33,778 nucleotides of DNA from an uncultured Bacteroidota bacterium. Lineage in GTDB: Bacteria > Bacteroidota > Bacteroidia > Flavobacteriales > Flavobacteriaceae. The stretch spans positions 1 to 33,778 of the forward strand of contig CABZAE010000008.1 in assembly GCA_902523635.1 (NCBI GenBank). Reading direction: 5' to 3'. The notes under the pieces were generated by a model. It had not been told where the DNA came from. It worked only from the letters and a program-made list of their open reading frames with translations, and did not search any database. The stretch's first letter is position 1; every line of letters starts with the position of its first letter. The translations under genes and the position numbers were made by a program. Below, piece after piece: positions 1 through 7,464 of the stretch.

Positions 1-500
1 ACTATGCTCAAATTGGAAGTAATGATAATTGGAATGGGAGTGAAAAATTTAGAAAACAAAGAGGAAAAAGTTTCTCTAATAAAATTTCTGGTGAGATTGG
101 AATTGGTATTGATTTTAATTTTTTTGAATTTGATTTAAAAAGTGAAGATTTTCAAAAAACACCCTATGTTCACACGGGTTTTAATTTTCTCAGGTTTGAT
201 GCATTGCATTATCCCAATGGAGTTAATACTGCTGTGAAATATGCTAGTGAAACTACATTTTCAATTCCCATTACTGTCGGTTATAAGATAAAACCTACAA
301 GAGACTTTATTTTAGGTTTTGAAATTTCTGCAAAACATACATTTACTGATAATTTGGACGGAAGCTATCCAAATTTTGAAAATATGCAATTTTATTCTCA
401 AAAACCATTTGGAAGCAATCTAAGCCAAGATTGGTATGTGTTTTCAGGACTAACTATAACGTATATATTTGGTTCTGAACCGTGTTATTGTCCAAATTAG
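1..500 (+). CDS. DUF6089 family outer-membrane-like protein, 5' truncated by window edge
   Basis: The open frame enters from the left edge (first full codon at 3) and ends at TAG 498-500, so only about 165 C-terminal residues are visible. They alternate polar and aromatic residues as in an outer-membrane beta-barrel. They end in DWYVFSGLTITYIFG followed by a CYC motif near the C terminus, which I recognise as the hallmark ending of the flavobacterial DUF6089 family. Position directly upstream of uppS and bamA is the usual family context. Function is unestablished; DUF6089 proteins are predicted small barrels, sometimes loosely likened to PorT. The stop lies 5 bases before the likely uppS start, so the two are probably co-transcribed. 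The start and any signal peptide are outside the window. Confidence 0.85.
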   Translation, partial: YAQIGSNDNWNGSEKFRKQRGKSFSNKISGEIGIGIDFNFFEFDLKSEDFQKTPYVHTGFNFLRFDALHYPNGVNTAVKYASETTFSIPITVGYKIKPTRDFILGFEISAKHTFTDNLDGSYPNFENMQFYSQKPFGSNLSQDWYVFSGLTITYIFGSEPCYCPN

Positions 501-505
501 ATGTG

Positions 506-1234
506 ATGAAAAAAGAACTATTGAAATACAAAATCCCCCATCATGTTGCTATAATTATGGATGGTAATGGAAGGTGGGCAAGAAAACTTGGAAAAAAAAG
601 AGTTTATGGTCATCAAAATGGAACCAGATCAGTTAGTGATTGTATAGAGGGATGTATTGAACTAGGTGTAAAAAATATTACACTTTTTGTTTTTTCAACT
701 GAAAATTGGAAACGTCCAAAATTCGAAATTAACTCACTGATGAACTTGTTGGTTAGTTCTTTAGAAAAAGAAAAACCTAGCTTAATGGAAAATAGAATTA
801 AGTTGAATGCTATCGGTAATATCAAAAACTTAAACGATAATTGTTATAATAAGTTATGTGAAGTTATAAATCAAACGGCAAATAATAATGAATTAACACT
901 CACTTTAGCTATCAGTTATGGGTCTTTACAGGAAATTAGTCAAGCTGTTAGGAAAATTTCTGATAAAGTTAAAAATAACTTAATTTCTATTAAAAATATT
1001 GATCATAAGATAATAAATGATCATCTTTACACCCGAAATTTACCACCGGTTGATCTTTTGATTAGAACAGGAGGAGAATTCAGGCTAAGTAATTTTTTGT
1101 TGTGGCAAGCAGCATACGCTGAACTTTATTTTACTGATGTTCTTTGGCCTGACTTTAGAAAAGAAGATTTTTTTGATGCTATTGCTAGTTTTCAAAATAG
1201 AGAAAGAAGATTTGGAATGATTAAACAGAATTGA
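506..1234 (+). CDS. uppS: Isoprenyl transferase (undecaprenyl diphosphate synthase family)
   Basis: Cis-prenyltransferase that elongates farnesyl-PP with isopentenyl-PP to undecaprenyl-PP, the carrier lipid for peptidoglycan and surface glycans; cytosolic face of the inner membrane. Seen: the family signature IIMDGNGRWA near the N terminus, with D19 as the expected catalytic/Mg2+ aspartate, the FSTENW motif, and RTGGEFRLSNFLLWQ plus WPDF near the C terminus, where the conserved Arg and Glu bind IPP. I chose ATG 506 (242 residues, close to the family norm) because it follows the upstream TAG by 5 bases. An in-frame ATG at 482 would add 8 residues and overlap the previous gene. The stop TGA overlaps the TTG start of bamA by 4 bases, which indicates translational coupling. 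Confidence 0.95.
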   Translation: MKKELLKYKIPHHVAIIMDGNGRWARKLGKKRVYGHQNGTRSVSDCIEGCIELGVKNITLFVFSTENWKRPKFEINSLMNLLVSSLEKEKPSLMENRIKLNAIGNIKNLNDNCYNKLCEVINQTANNNELTLTLAISYGSLQEISQAVRKISDKVKNNLISIKNIDHKIINDHLYTRNLPPVDLLIRTGGEFRLSNFLLWQAAYAELYFTDVLWPDFRKEDFFDAIASFQNRERRFGMIKQN

Positions 1235-3786
1235 AGAACAAAGAAACCACAAATTTGACTTACATTAAAGAAACATTTAGTCTGCTTTTTATTTTTATTT
1301 GTTTTCATTTAAACGGACAAGTGGACTCATTTCAAAAAGGAAATGAGTACATCATTGATGAAATTACTGTCAAAGGTCTTAAAACATTTAACGAACAAAC
1401 TGTAATTACTTATACAGGATTAAGAAAAGGCCAGAAAGTAAGAATACCCGGTGAAGAAATAAGTGCCATAATAAATAAGCTTTGGAAGTTAGATTTATTT
1501 AGCGACATAAACTTTTATTTAAAAAAAATTGATGGGGAAAATGCTAGTATTGAAATTTTTATAGAGGAACTACCAACATTGTCAGATTTCAAAATTACAG
1601 GTCTTAAAAAATCTAAAGTAGAAACGATAGTCTCCGATACCGAAATAAAAAAAGGAAAAAAATTAACTCAAAATTTTATAAAAACAACCAGAAACTACAT
1701 AATAAATAAATTTAAAAAGGAGGGGTTTCTTAACACGAAGGTTAACATAAATATTGAACCTGATTCAACTGAACAAAATTATAGTAAGATGTCTATTAAA
1801 GTTGATCGAGGTGATAGAGTAAAAATAAAAAAAATAAATTTTTTTGGAAATGAGGTCTTCCCATCAAAAAAATTAAAAAAACAGATGAAAAATACCAAAA
1901 CCAAAATTCCAGGACGGTTTTGGAAAAAATCAAAATTTATTGAAAAAGATTATAAAGAGGATTTGGTTTCAATATTAGACTTTTACAAAGAAAAAGGTTA
2001 CCGAGATGCGAGAATTAAAAAAGATACAGTAATAGTTGACAAAAATAATATTACACTTGACTTTGACATCGAAGAGGGTAATAAATATTATTTTGGTGAT
2101 ATTTCATTTTTAGGTAATACTGTCTACTCCAATGAACAATTGTCCAGTGTGCTGGGTTTGTTCAAAGGTGACACCTATAATGGAGTTTTATTAAAAAAAC
2201 GAATTGCTGATAATAGCAAGCCTGATGGAGATGATTTAACAAACTTATATCAAAATAACGGATACCTATTTTCAACTATCAATCCTGTTGAGGTATCTGC
2301 CAAAAATGACACCATAAATTTTGAGATTCGTATAATTGAGGGTAAGCCAGCATATTTTAACAAAATAACCGTCGTTGGTAACACCAGAACAAATGATCAT
2401 GTAATTTACAGAGAGCTAAGAACTAAGCCAGGTGAGCTTTACAGTAAAGACAAGGTTGTCAGAACTGTTAGAGAGTTAGGGCAGACTGGATTTTTTGATC
2501 CCGAACAAATAAGTCCTGACTTCAAAAATGTAGACCCTAACAACGGAACTGTAGATATTGAGTATGGTTTAGTTGAGAAAGGAGCAAGTCAAGTTGAACT
2601 GCAGGGCGGATATGGAGGTGGTGGATTTATAGGAACGCTTGGATTATCATTTAATAACTTTTCAATGAAAGGTTTGAAAGACTTTCCTGAAAAATATAAA
2701 CCAGTGCCAATGGGTGATGGACAAAGTTTTGCTTTACGTTTACAAGCAAATAGATTCTATAACACCCAAAGTTTTTCATTCTCTGATCCGTGGTTAGGCG
2801 GTAAAGAACCAACGCAATTCTCTTTCTCAATTTCTCAAACCAAACAGTTTAGATATAACTATTTCACTGGTCGTTCCAACAAAGACCAATATTTTAAAAT
2901 CTCTGGTGCCTCAATTGGTTTAGCCAAGCGATTAAGAGTGCCAGATGACTATTTTATTTTCTCTCAAGCTTTAAGTTATCAATACTATGATATGAACAAC
3001 TATTATACAGGGCTTTTCACCTTTGGAAACGGAAAATCTAATAACATAGCTTATACTGCTTCACTAAGAAGAGATAATACTTATACTAACCCTGTTTTCC
3101 CACTAGGAGGTTCTATGTTTGAACTAAAGGGAAAATTCACACTTCCTTATTCGATGTTCAATGGTGTTGATTATGCAAATCTCCAAAATCAAACTGAATT
3201 TCAAAATGATGATGGCACCCCAAATCAGGAGAAAATTGATCAAGAGAAATTTAAATGGTTAGAGTTTTATAAAATTAATTTTACTGGAAGCTGGTATACA
3301 AGAATCATAGATAAATTAGTTTTAAAAACCCACGCTGAATTCGGATTTTTAGGTGCCTACAATCAAGATAGAGGTATTATTCCCTTTGACAGATTTTATT
3401 TGGGTGGTAGTGGCATGATGTCACAGTATGCTATGGACGGAAGAGAATCTGTTAGTTTGAGAGGTTACCCTGACAATTCACTATCAAGCTTTGAGGGTTC
3501 AACTATTTACAATAAATTTTCAATTGAACTCAGATATCCAATAACTTTAAAACCCTCTGCATCCATATTTGCATTGACATTTTTAGAATCAGGTGACGGA
3601 TTTAATAGTTTTAGAGAGTTCAATCCCTTCTACGGAAAAAGGTCTCTCGGACTTGGTATTAGAATTTTTATGCCTGCATTTGGTCTACTAGGAATTGATT
3701 TTGCATATGGTTTAGATAGCCCCAACGAGGGAAATATTAATGCAAATGGTTGGGAGACTCATTTCGTAATCGGACAACAATTTTAA
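1231..3786 (+). CDS. bamA: BamA, outer membrane protein assembly factor (TTG start)
   Basis: Central Omp85-family insertase that folds beta-barrel proteins into the outer membrane. Seen, 851 residues: a hydrophobic signal segment at about 10-30 (ending near FHLNGQ), five POTRA-like repeats between about 35 and 465 (each with a G-[NL]-x-x-[FVY] turn, such as FFGNEVF, FLGNTVY and VVGNTRT), then a C-terminal barrel. The barrel contains SLRGYPDN, matching the conserved L6-loop [VL]RG[FY] motif, and ends in aromatic F as expected for a barrel substrate. Start: an in-frame stop at 1222-1224 leaves only TTG 1231 or TTG 1255, because no ATG occurs before the signal segment. TTG 1231 overlaps the uppS stop as TTGA. 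Two OmpH/Skp chaperones follow, a common bam neighbourhood. Confidence 0.95.
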   Translation: MKNKETTNLTYIKETFSLLFIFICFHLNGQVDSFQKGNEYIIDEITVKGLKTFNEQTVITYTGLRKGQKVRIPGEEISAIINKLWKLDLFSDINFYLKKIDGENASIEIFIEELPTLSDFKITGLKKSKVETIVSDTEIKKGKKLTQNFIKTTRNYIINKFKKEGFLNTKVNINIEPDSTEQNYSKMSIKVDRGDRVKIKKINFFGNEVFPSKKLKKQMKNTKTKIPGRFWKKSKFIEKDYKEDLVSILDFYKEKGYRDARIKKDTVIVDKNNITLDFDIEEGNKYYFGDISFLGNTVYSNEQLSSVLGLFKGDTYNGVLLKKRIADNSKPDGDDLTNLYQNNGYLFSTINPVEVSAKNDTINFEIRIIEGKPAYFNKITVVGNTRTNDHVIYRELRTKPGELYSKDKVVRTVRELGQTGFFDPEQISPDFKNVDPNNGTVDIEYGLVEKGASQVELQGGYGGGGFIGTLGLSFNNFSMKGLKDFPEKYKPVPMGDGQSFALRLQANRFYNTQSFSFSDPWLGGKEPTQFSFSISQTKQFRYNYFTGRSNKDQYFKISGASIGLAKRLRVPDDYFIFSQALSYQYYDMNNYYTGLFTFGNGKSNNIAYTASLRRDNTYTNPVFPLGGSMFELKGKFTLPYSMFNGVDYANLQNQTEFQNDDGTPNQEKIDQEKFKWLEFYKINFTGSWYTRIIDKLVLKTHAEFGFLGAYNQDRGIIPFDRFYLGGSGMMSQYAMDGRESVSLRGYPDNSLSSFEGSTIYNKFSIELRYPITLKPSASIFALTFLESGDGFNSFREFNPFYGKRSLGLGIRIFMPAFGLLGIDFAYGLDSPNEGNINANGWETHFVIGQQF

Positions 3787-3809
3787 GATTATAACGTTAT
3801 TAACTCAAT

Positions 3810-4553
3810 ATGAAAAAAATTATAATTTATTTTTTAATATTATTCTTGGTAAACATCGCTTTTGGGCAAAGAAGTGAAAGAATCGGTTATGTGAACATGG
3901 AATACATACTCTCACAAATGGAGGATTACAAAACAGCAAGTGCACAGCTTGAAGAAAAAGTTAATAAATGGAAAAGTGAAATTGAATTAAAGAAAAATGA
4001 AATTAAAAAACTTAAAGATAGTTTAGAATTAGAGAGGCCACTCCTATCGGAAAGTATAATAAATTACAGACAATCTGAAATTGAGTTTGAGGAAAAAAGT
4101 TTATATGACTACCAGACAAAAAGATTTGGTGTAAACGGAGATTGGGTTGCTCAAGAATATATGTTAATACAACCTATTCAAGACAAAGTGCTAAACGTAG
4201 TTGAAGCAATATCTAAACAAAAAAAATTTGATAAGATTTTTGATGAATCTGCAGATGCAATTATGTTTTATTCCGAAAAAAAATACGATATTAGCGACCT
4301 GGTTTTAAAAAGTATTCTACGAAATGAAAAAATTGAAAAACTTGAAATTGAATTTGATGATGAAAAAAAAGATAGTTTATATGAAAGGAAAAAAGAATTA
4401 TTAGAGATACAAAAAACCCAAAGAATTCAAGAAGTTAACAAAAAAAGAGAATTACTATTAAAACAAAGAGATGAGAAAAGAAAGGCTTATCTTAAAAGAA
4501 GAGACAGTATTTTAAAATTAAGAAAAGAAAAAAAACAATCTAAAAAAAGTTAA
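3810..4553 (+). CDS. OmpH/Skp family periplasmic chaperone, long form with charged tail
   Basis: Skp-like holdase that carries unfolded outer-membrane proteins across the periplasm to BamA. Seen, 247 residues: signal peptide at 1-19 (ending AFG|Q), then IGYVNMEYILSQM, the standard OmpH strand-helix start, then a long coiled coil at about 40-110, then the C-terminal return VFDESADAIMFYS-type strand (here KIFDESADAIMFYSEKKYDISDLV). Beyond that fold lies an extra region of about 65 residues that is extremely rich in Lys, Arg and Glu, predicted helical. Classical Skp is about 160 residues, so this tail is additional; I believe it recurs in the longer flavobacterial OmpH paralogue. It sits between bamA and a second OmpH gene, 23 bases after bamA. 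Confidence 0.9.
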   Translation: MKKIIIYFLILFLVNIAFGQRSERIGYVNMEYILSQMEDYKTASAQLEEKVNKWKSEIELKKNEIKKLKDSLELERPLLSESIINYRQSEIEFEEKSLYDYQTKRFGVNGDWVAQEYMLIQPIQDKVLNVVEAISKQKKFDKIFDESADAIMFYSEKKYDISDLVLKSILRNEKIEKLEIEFDDEKKDSLYERKKELLEIQKTQRIQEVNKKRELLLKQRDEKRKAYLKRRDSILKLRKEKKQSKKS

Positions 4554-4556
4554 AAA

Positions 4557-5063
4557 ATGAAAACTTTTAAAAATTTAATTACGACAATATTATTTTTGGT
4601 TGTAGGTGCAACCATGAGTGCTCAATCAAAAATTGCACATATTAACTCTCAGGCACTAATTAGCGAAATGCCTGAAGTAAAGGAGGCACAAGCTCAATTG
4701 GAGAAGCTTCAAAAAACATATCAAACTGAGATTGAAGCATCTATGAAGGAATACCAGACAAAATTGCAAACATATTCAGCCGATGCACAGAATCAAACTG
4801 AAGTCACTAACCAAGCTCGCCAAAAAGAATTAGCTGGGATGGAACAAAATCTTCAACAATATCAACAACAAGCTGCTCAGGACATTCAAAAAAAACAGGC
4901 TGACCTGCTAAAACCGTTAATAGATAAAGCAAGAGCTGCAATCCAAAAAGTTGCAAAAGCTCAAGGTTTTGATTACGTAATTGATGCCACTGAAGGTGGA
5001 AGCCTGATTTACCCTGGTGGAAAAGATTTGATGGAAGATGTTAAAGTTGAGCTTGGTTTTTAA
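4557..5063 (+). CDS. OmpH/Skp family periplasmic chaperone, short form
   Basis: Second Skp-like outer-membrane protein chaperone, 168 residues, the classical family length. Seen: signal peptide at 1-22 with AQS after the hydrophobic core, the IAHINSQALISEMPEV start that matches the OmpH consensus, a Gln- and Ala-rich coiled coil at about 38-115 for the tentacle helices, and the closing FDYVIDATEGGSLIYPGG strand. It begins 3 bases after the preceding paralogue, so the two are co-translated products of one operon with bamA. An intrinsic terminator follows immediately. Skp works as a trimer; whether the long and short forms mix cannot be seen here. Confidence 0.93.
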   Translation: MKTFKNLITTILFLVVGATMSAQSKIAHINSQALISEMPEVKEAQAQLEKLQKTYQTEIEASMKEYQTKLQTYSADAQNQTEVTNQARQKELAGMEQNLQQYQQQAAQDIQKKQADLLKPLIDKARAAIQKVAKAQGFDYVIDATEGGSLIYPGGKDLMEDVKVELGF

Positions 5064-5088
5064 AAGAAACCGGTTTTTTACTTAAAGG

Positions 5089-5119
5089 AACTACCAAAGT
5101 AAATTTTGGTAGTTTTTTT
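5089..5119 (+). terminator. Intrinsic terminator of the uppS-bamA-OmpH operon
   Basis: A perfect 10-bp stem (left arm 5089-5098, AACTACCAAA; right arm 5105-5114) with a 6-base loop runs straight into a T tract at 5113-5119. It lies 25 bases after the second OmpH stop and only 11 bases before the murI start, so it should separate the two transcription units, or act as a partial terminator that sets murI level. Confidence 0.85.
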
Positions 5120-5130
5120 ATATTTAAAAA

Positions 5131-5901
5131 ATGAGTGAACTTCCAATTGGAATTTTTGATTCAGGTGTAGGAGGATTAACTATCCTAAATTCTATCAGTC
5201 AAGTTTTACCAAATGAAAATATCATCTATTTATCAGATAACATTAATTCACCTTACGGAGAAAAATCAAACGAAAAAATAGAAAAAATTTGTTACGATAA
5301 TAGTAAATTTCTAATTCAAAAAAAATGCAAGCTGATAGTTGTCGCATGTAATACAGCAACAACAAACTGTATAAAAAAACTAAGATTTGACTTTAAAGTA
5401 CCTTTTGTGGGAGTTGAACCTGCAATAAAACCTGCATCTTTGAAAACAAAATCTGGGAAAATTGGAATTTTAGCCACGAAAGGGACTCTCAAAAGTAAAT
5501 TATTTAGTATTACATCAAATAAACATACAAATGATATAAGTGTAATTGAAGAAAATGCGGATGAATTAGTTAAGCTTATTGAAAGTGGCATAATGGAGGG
5601 TGAAAAGTTAAATTCTGTTCTTAAGAAACATCTAAATCCCATGATTGAAATGGGAATTGATCAATTGGTTTTAGGTTGCACTCATTTTCCATTAGTTATC
5701 AAAGAAATTAAAAAAATCCTTCCCAAAGGAATTAATGTTTTAGAAAGCAGCAAAGCTGTTGCAATTCAAACTAAAGCTGTTATTGAAAAATTCAATTTTA
5801 TTAATCAATTGGGATCTGGAAAAAAAGTTTTTTACTGTAACGGTTCAACAAAAACATTAAATAATATTTTAAATCATAAATTTGAAATTATCAAATTATA
5901 A
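5131..5901 (+). CDS. murI: Glutamate racemase
   Basis: Interconverts L- and D-glutamate without cofactor to supply D-Glu for peptidoglycan; cytosolic. Seen, 256 residues, normal length: IGIFDSGVGGLT at the N terminus with D10 and S11; VACNTATTN with catalytic C73; VLGCTHFPL with catalytic C183 and adjacent H185; and the SPYGEKS substrate loop. Both cysteine bases of the two-base mechanism are present, so the enzyme should be active. ATG 5131 follows a terminator by 11 bases. I see no good promoter box in that gap, so expression may rely on read-through or on an element inside the terminator region. The NifU-domain gene starts 1 base after the stop. Confidence 0.95.
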   Translation: MSELPIGIFDSGVGGLTILNSISQVLPNENIIYLSDNINSPYGEKSNEKIEKICYDNSKFLIQKKCKLIVVACNTATTNCIKKLRFDFKVPFVGVEPAIKPASLKTKSGKIGILATKGTLKSKLFSITSNKHTNDISVIEENADELVKLIESGIMEGEKLNSVLKKHLNPMIEMGIDQLVLGCTHFPLVIKEIKKILPKGINVLESSKAVAIQTKAVIEKFNFINQLGSGKKVFYCNGSTKTLNNILNHKFEIIKL

Positions 5902-5902
5902 A

Positions 5903-6790
5903 ATGAATACTCACATTATTAAATTCAGGGAAACAAGTAGAGAGGAAGAATTAGAATTTTACTCGAACAAACTCTTAATTGACGAAAGACATACTTTTAA
6001 TACAATTGATGAGGCAAAAAACTTTCCTTTGGTACAACAAATTTTTTATTTACCATTTGTAAAAAAAGTCGTTTTAAACAAAAAATCTGTATATATAGAA
6101 AAATTAAATATATTAAAATGGGAAGAAGTTCAAGATGAGTTGTCTAAACAACTTTCTGAATTTTTAAATAATGGAGGTAAAGTTTCAAACATCGAAAATA
6201 AAACTAACATCCCGATCACAGTTTATGCTGAAAGCACTCCCAATCCTAATGTCATGAAATTTGTTCTTAATAAACAACTATTTAAAGAAGTTCATGAGTT
6301 TAAAAATGTGGACGATACTAAAAATGCTCCAATTGCCCAATCTCTATTTAATTTTCCTTTTGTTAAAGAAGTTTTTTTAGATTTTAATTTTATATCAATA
6401 ACTCTAAATTCCAAATACGACTGGAACGAAAATGTAATGGAAATAAGAGAGTTTATAAGATCTTATATTCAAGATGGCAACAATATTATTGATGAAAATT
6501 CAATTAAAAACATTCCATCAAAACTAGATTTAAATATTGAAAAGCTGGACGATATTTCTAAACAAATCATTGAGATAATTGAAAAACACGTTAAACCTGC
6601 AGTGGCATCAGATGGCGGAAATATAGTTTTCGAATCTTACGAAAAGGATACAAAAAATGTAAATGTTATTCTTCAAGGTGCATGCAGTGGTTGCCCCTCA
6701 TCAACCGTTACTCTAAAAAATGGTATCGAAAATATGCTTAAACAAATGCTTCCCGGAATGATACACGAAGTGAATGCAATTAACAGTTAA
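5903..6790 (+). CDS. NifU-domain Fe-S scaffold/carrier protein with two Nfu N-terminal modules
   Basis: Predicted carrier of iron-sulfur clusters to apoproteins. Seen, 295 residues from ATG 5903 (an in-frame ATG at 5882 lies inside murI and is less likely). Two copies of the Nfu N-terminal domain are recognisable: a second, well-preserved copy at about 104-190 starting YAESTPNPNVMKFVLN, and a degenerate first copy at about 1-100 with FPLVQQIFYLPFVKKVVL matching the APIAQSLFNFPFVKEVFL stretch of copy two. The NifU-like C-terminal domain at about 213-290 carries the cluster-binding CSGC motif (C261, C264). Family knowledge: a Cys pair per subunit binds a [4Fe-4S] cluster across a dimer. It follows murI by one base and ends flush against the convergent tsaB stop. 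Confidence 0.92.
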   Translation: MNTHIIKFRETSREEELEFYSNKLLIDERHTFNTIDEAKNFPLVQQIFYLPFVKKVVLNKKSVYIEKLNILKWEEVQDELSKQLSEFLNNGGKVSNIENKTNIPITVYAESTPNPNVMKFVLNKQLFKEVHEFKNVDDTKNAPIAQSLFNFPFVKEVFLDFNFISITLNSKYDWNENVMEIREFIRSYIQDGNNIIDENSIKNIPSKLDLNIEKLDDISKQIIEIIEKHVKPAVASDGGNIVFESYEKDTKNVNVILQGACSGCPSSTVTLKNGIENMLKQMLPGMIHEVNAINS

Positions 6791-7456
6791 CTAGCTGGTT
6801 TGAAAATCTTTTAAATAATCAGGTTTAAAATATGCAATATCCTCAAAATTCATATCCAGTAACATATCATGTGATAAGTCAACCATTTCTAGTGAACTAG
6901 GAAAAATTTTATCTTCAGAGTAAATCAAATTTTGGTTTTCATTAATTATTCTTTTACATTTTTCTTGACCGTTACCAACCAAGTATATTTTCTCATCACG
7001 AGACATTTCTAAAAAAGAATTATTATGGATTAACTCTGGTTTAGGGTTTTTTATAATATTAAGCTCACTGTCAAATACAGCTGAGTATACCTCATCTCGT
7101 CGAGCATCCATAACGGGTACAATCAAACCATTTTGAACTTTCAGTTTGTTAGCAAGAATTTTTAATGTAGAAATACCGATTAATGGTATATCTAGAGCAT
7201 AACAAAGTCCTTTTGCAGCCGCTGTTCCAATTCTGAGCCCAGTATATGAGCCTGGCCCCTTACTTATTGCAATTGCAGAAATTTTCGATAAAGAAATTTT
7301 TGATTTTTCAATCAGATTACTAATCAAAGAATGCAATTTAGTTGAATGCGTGTAATTCTTATCATTAATTTCATTTTCAAGTATAAGGTTTCCCTTATTT
7401 GAAATAGAAACAGAACAATTAGTTGTAGATGTTTCTATATTTATAATGTAAGACAT
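6791..7456 (-). CDS. tsaB: tRNA threonylcarbamoyladenosine biosynthesis protein TsaB
   Basis: Partner and activator of TsaD in making the t6A37 modification of ANN-decoding tRNAs; cytosolic. Seen, 221 residues, the bacterial TsaB norm: N-terminal ASKHA-fold strand INIETSTTNCSVSI; KGPGSYTGLRIG, the family signature; GLCYALDIPLIGISTL; and PVMDARRDEVYSAVF. The C-terminal half is shorter and poorly conserved, as is usual. The start is 8 bases downstream of the TolC-like gene's stop, so tsaB is the last gene of the efflux operon. Its TAG stop directly abuts the TAA of the convergent NifU gene, with no spacer for a terminator. Confidence 0.93.
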   Translation of the reverse strand: MSYIINIETSTTNCSVSISNKGNLILENEINDKNYTHSTKLHSLISNLIEKSKISLSKISAIAISKGPGSYTGLRIGTAAAKGLCYALDIPLIGISTLKILANKLKVQNGLIVPVMDARRDEVYSAVFDSELNIIKNPKPELIHNNSFLEMSRDEKIYLVGNGQEKCKRIINENQNLIYSEDKIFPSSLEMVDLSHDMLLDMNFEDIAYFKPDYLKDFQTS

Positions 7457-7464
7457 GCAATCAA

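Noticed and set aside
482-505. ATG 482 as start of uppS
   Set aside because: It lies inside the end of the DUF6089 gene and adds 8 residues not expected in the family. ATG 506 is better placed, although 482 cannot be ruled out.
3791-3800. Perfect palindrome ATAACGTTAT between bamA and the first OmpH gene
   Set aside because: Ten bases with no loop, no T tract and no nearby promoter box; easily expected by chance in AT-rich DNA.
5067-5076. Palindrome AAACCGGTTT just after the second OmpH gene
   Set aside because: It has no loop, so it cannot fold as a terminator. The real terminator is the stem at 5089-5114.
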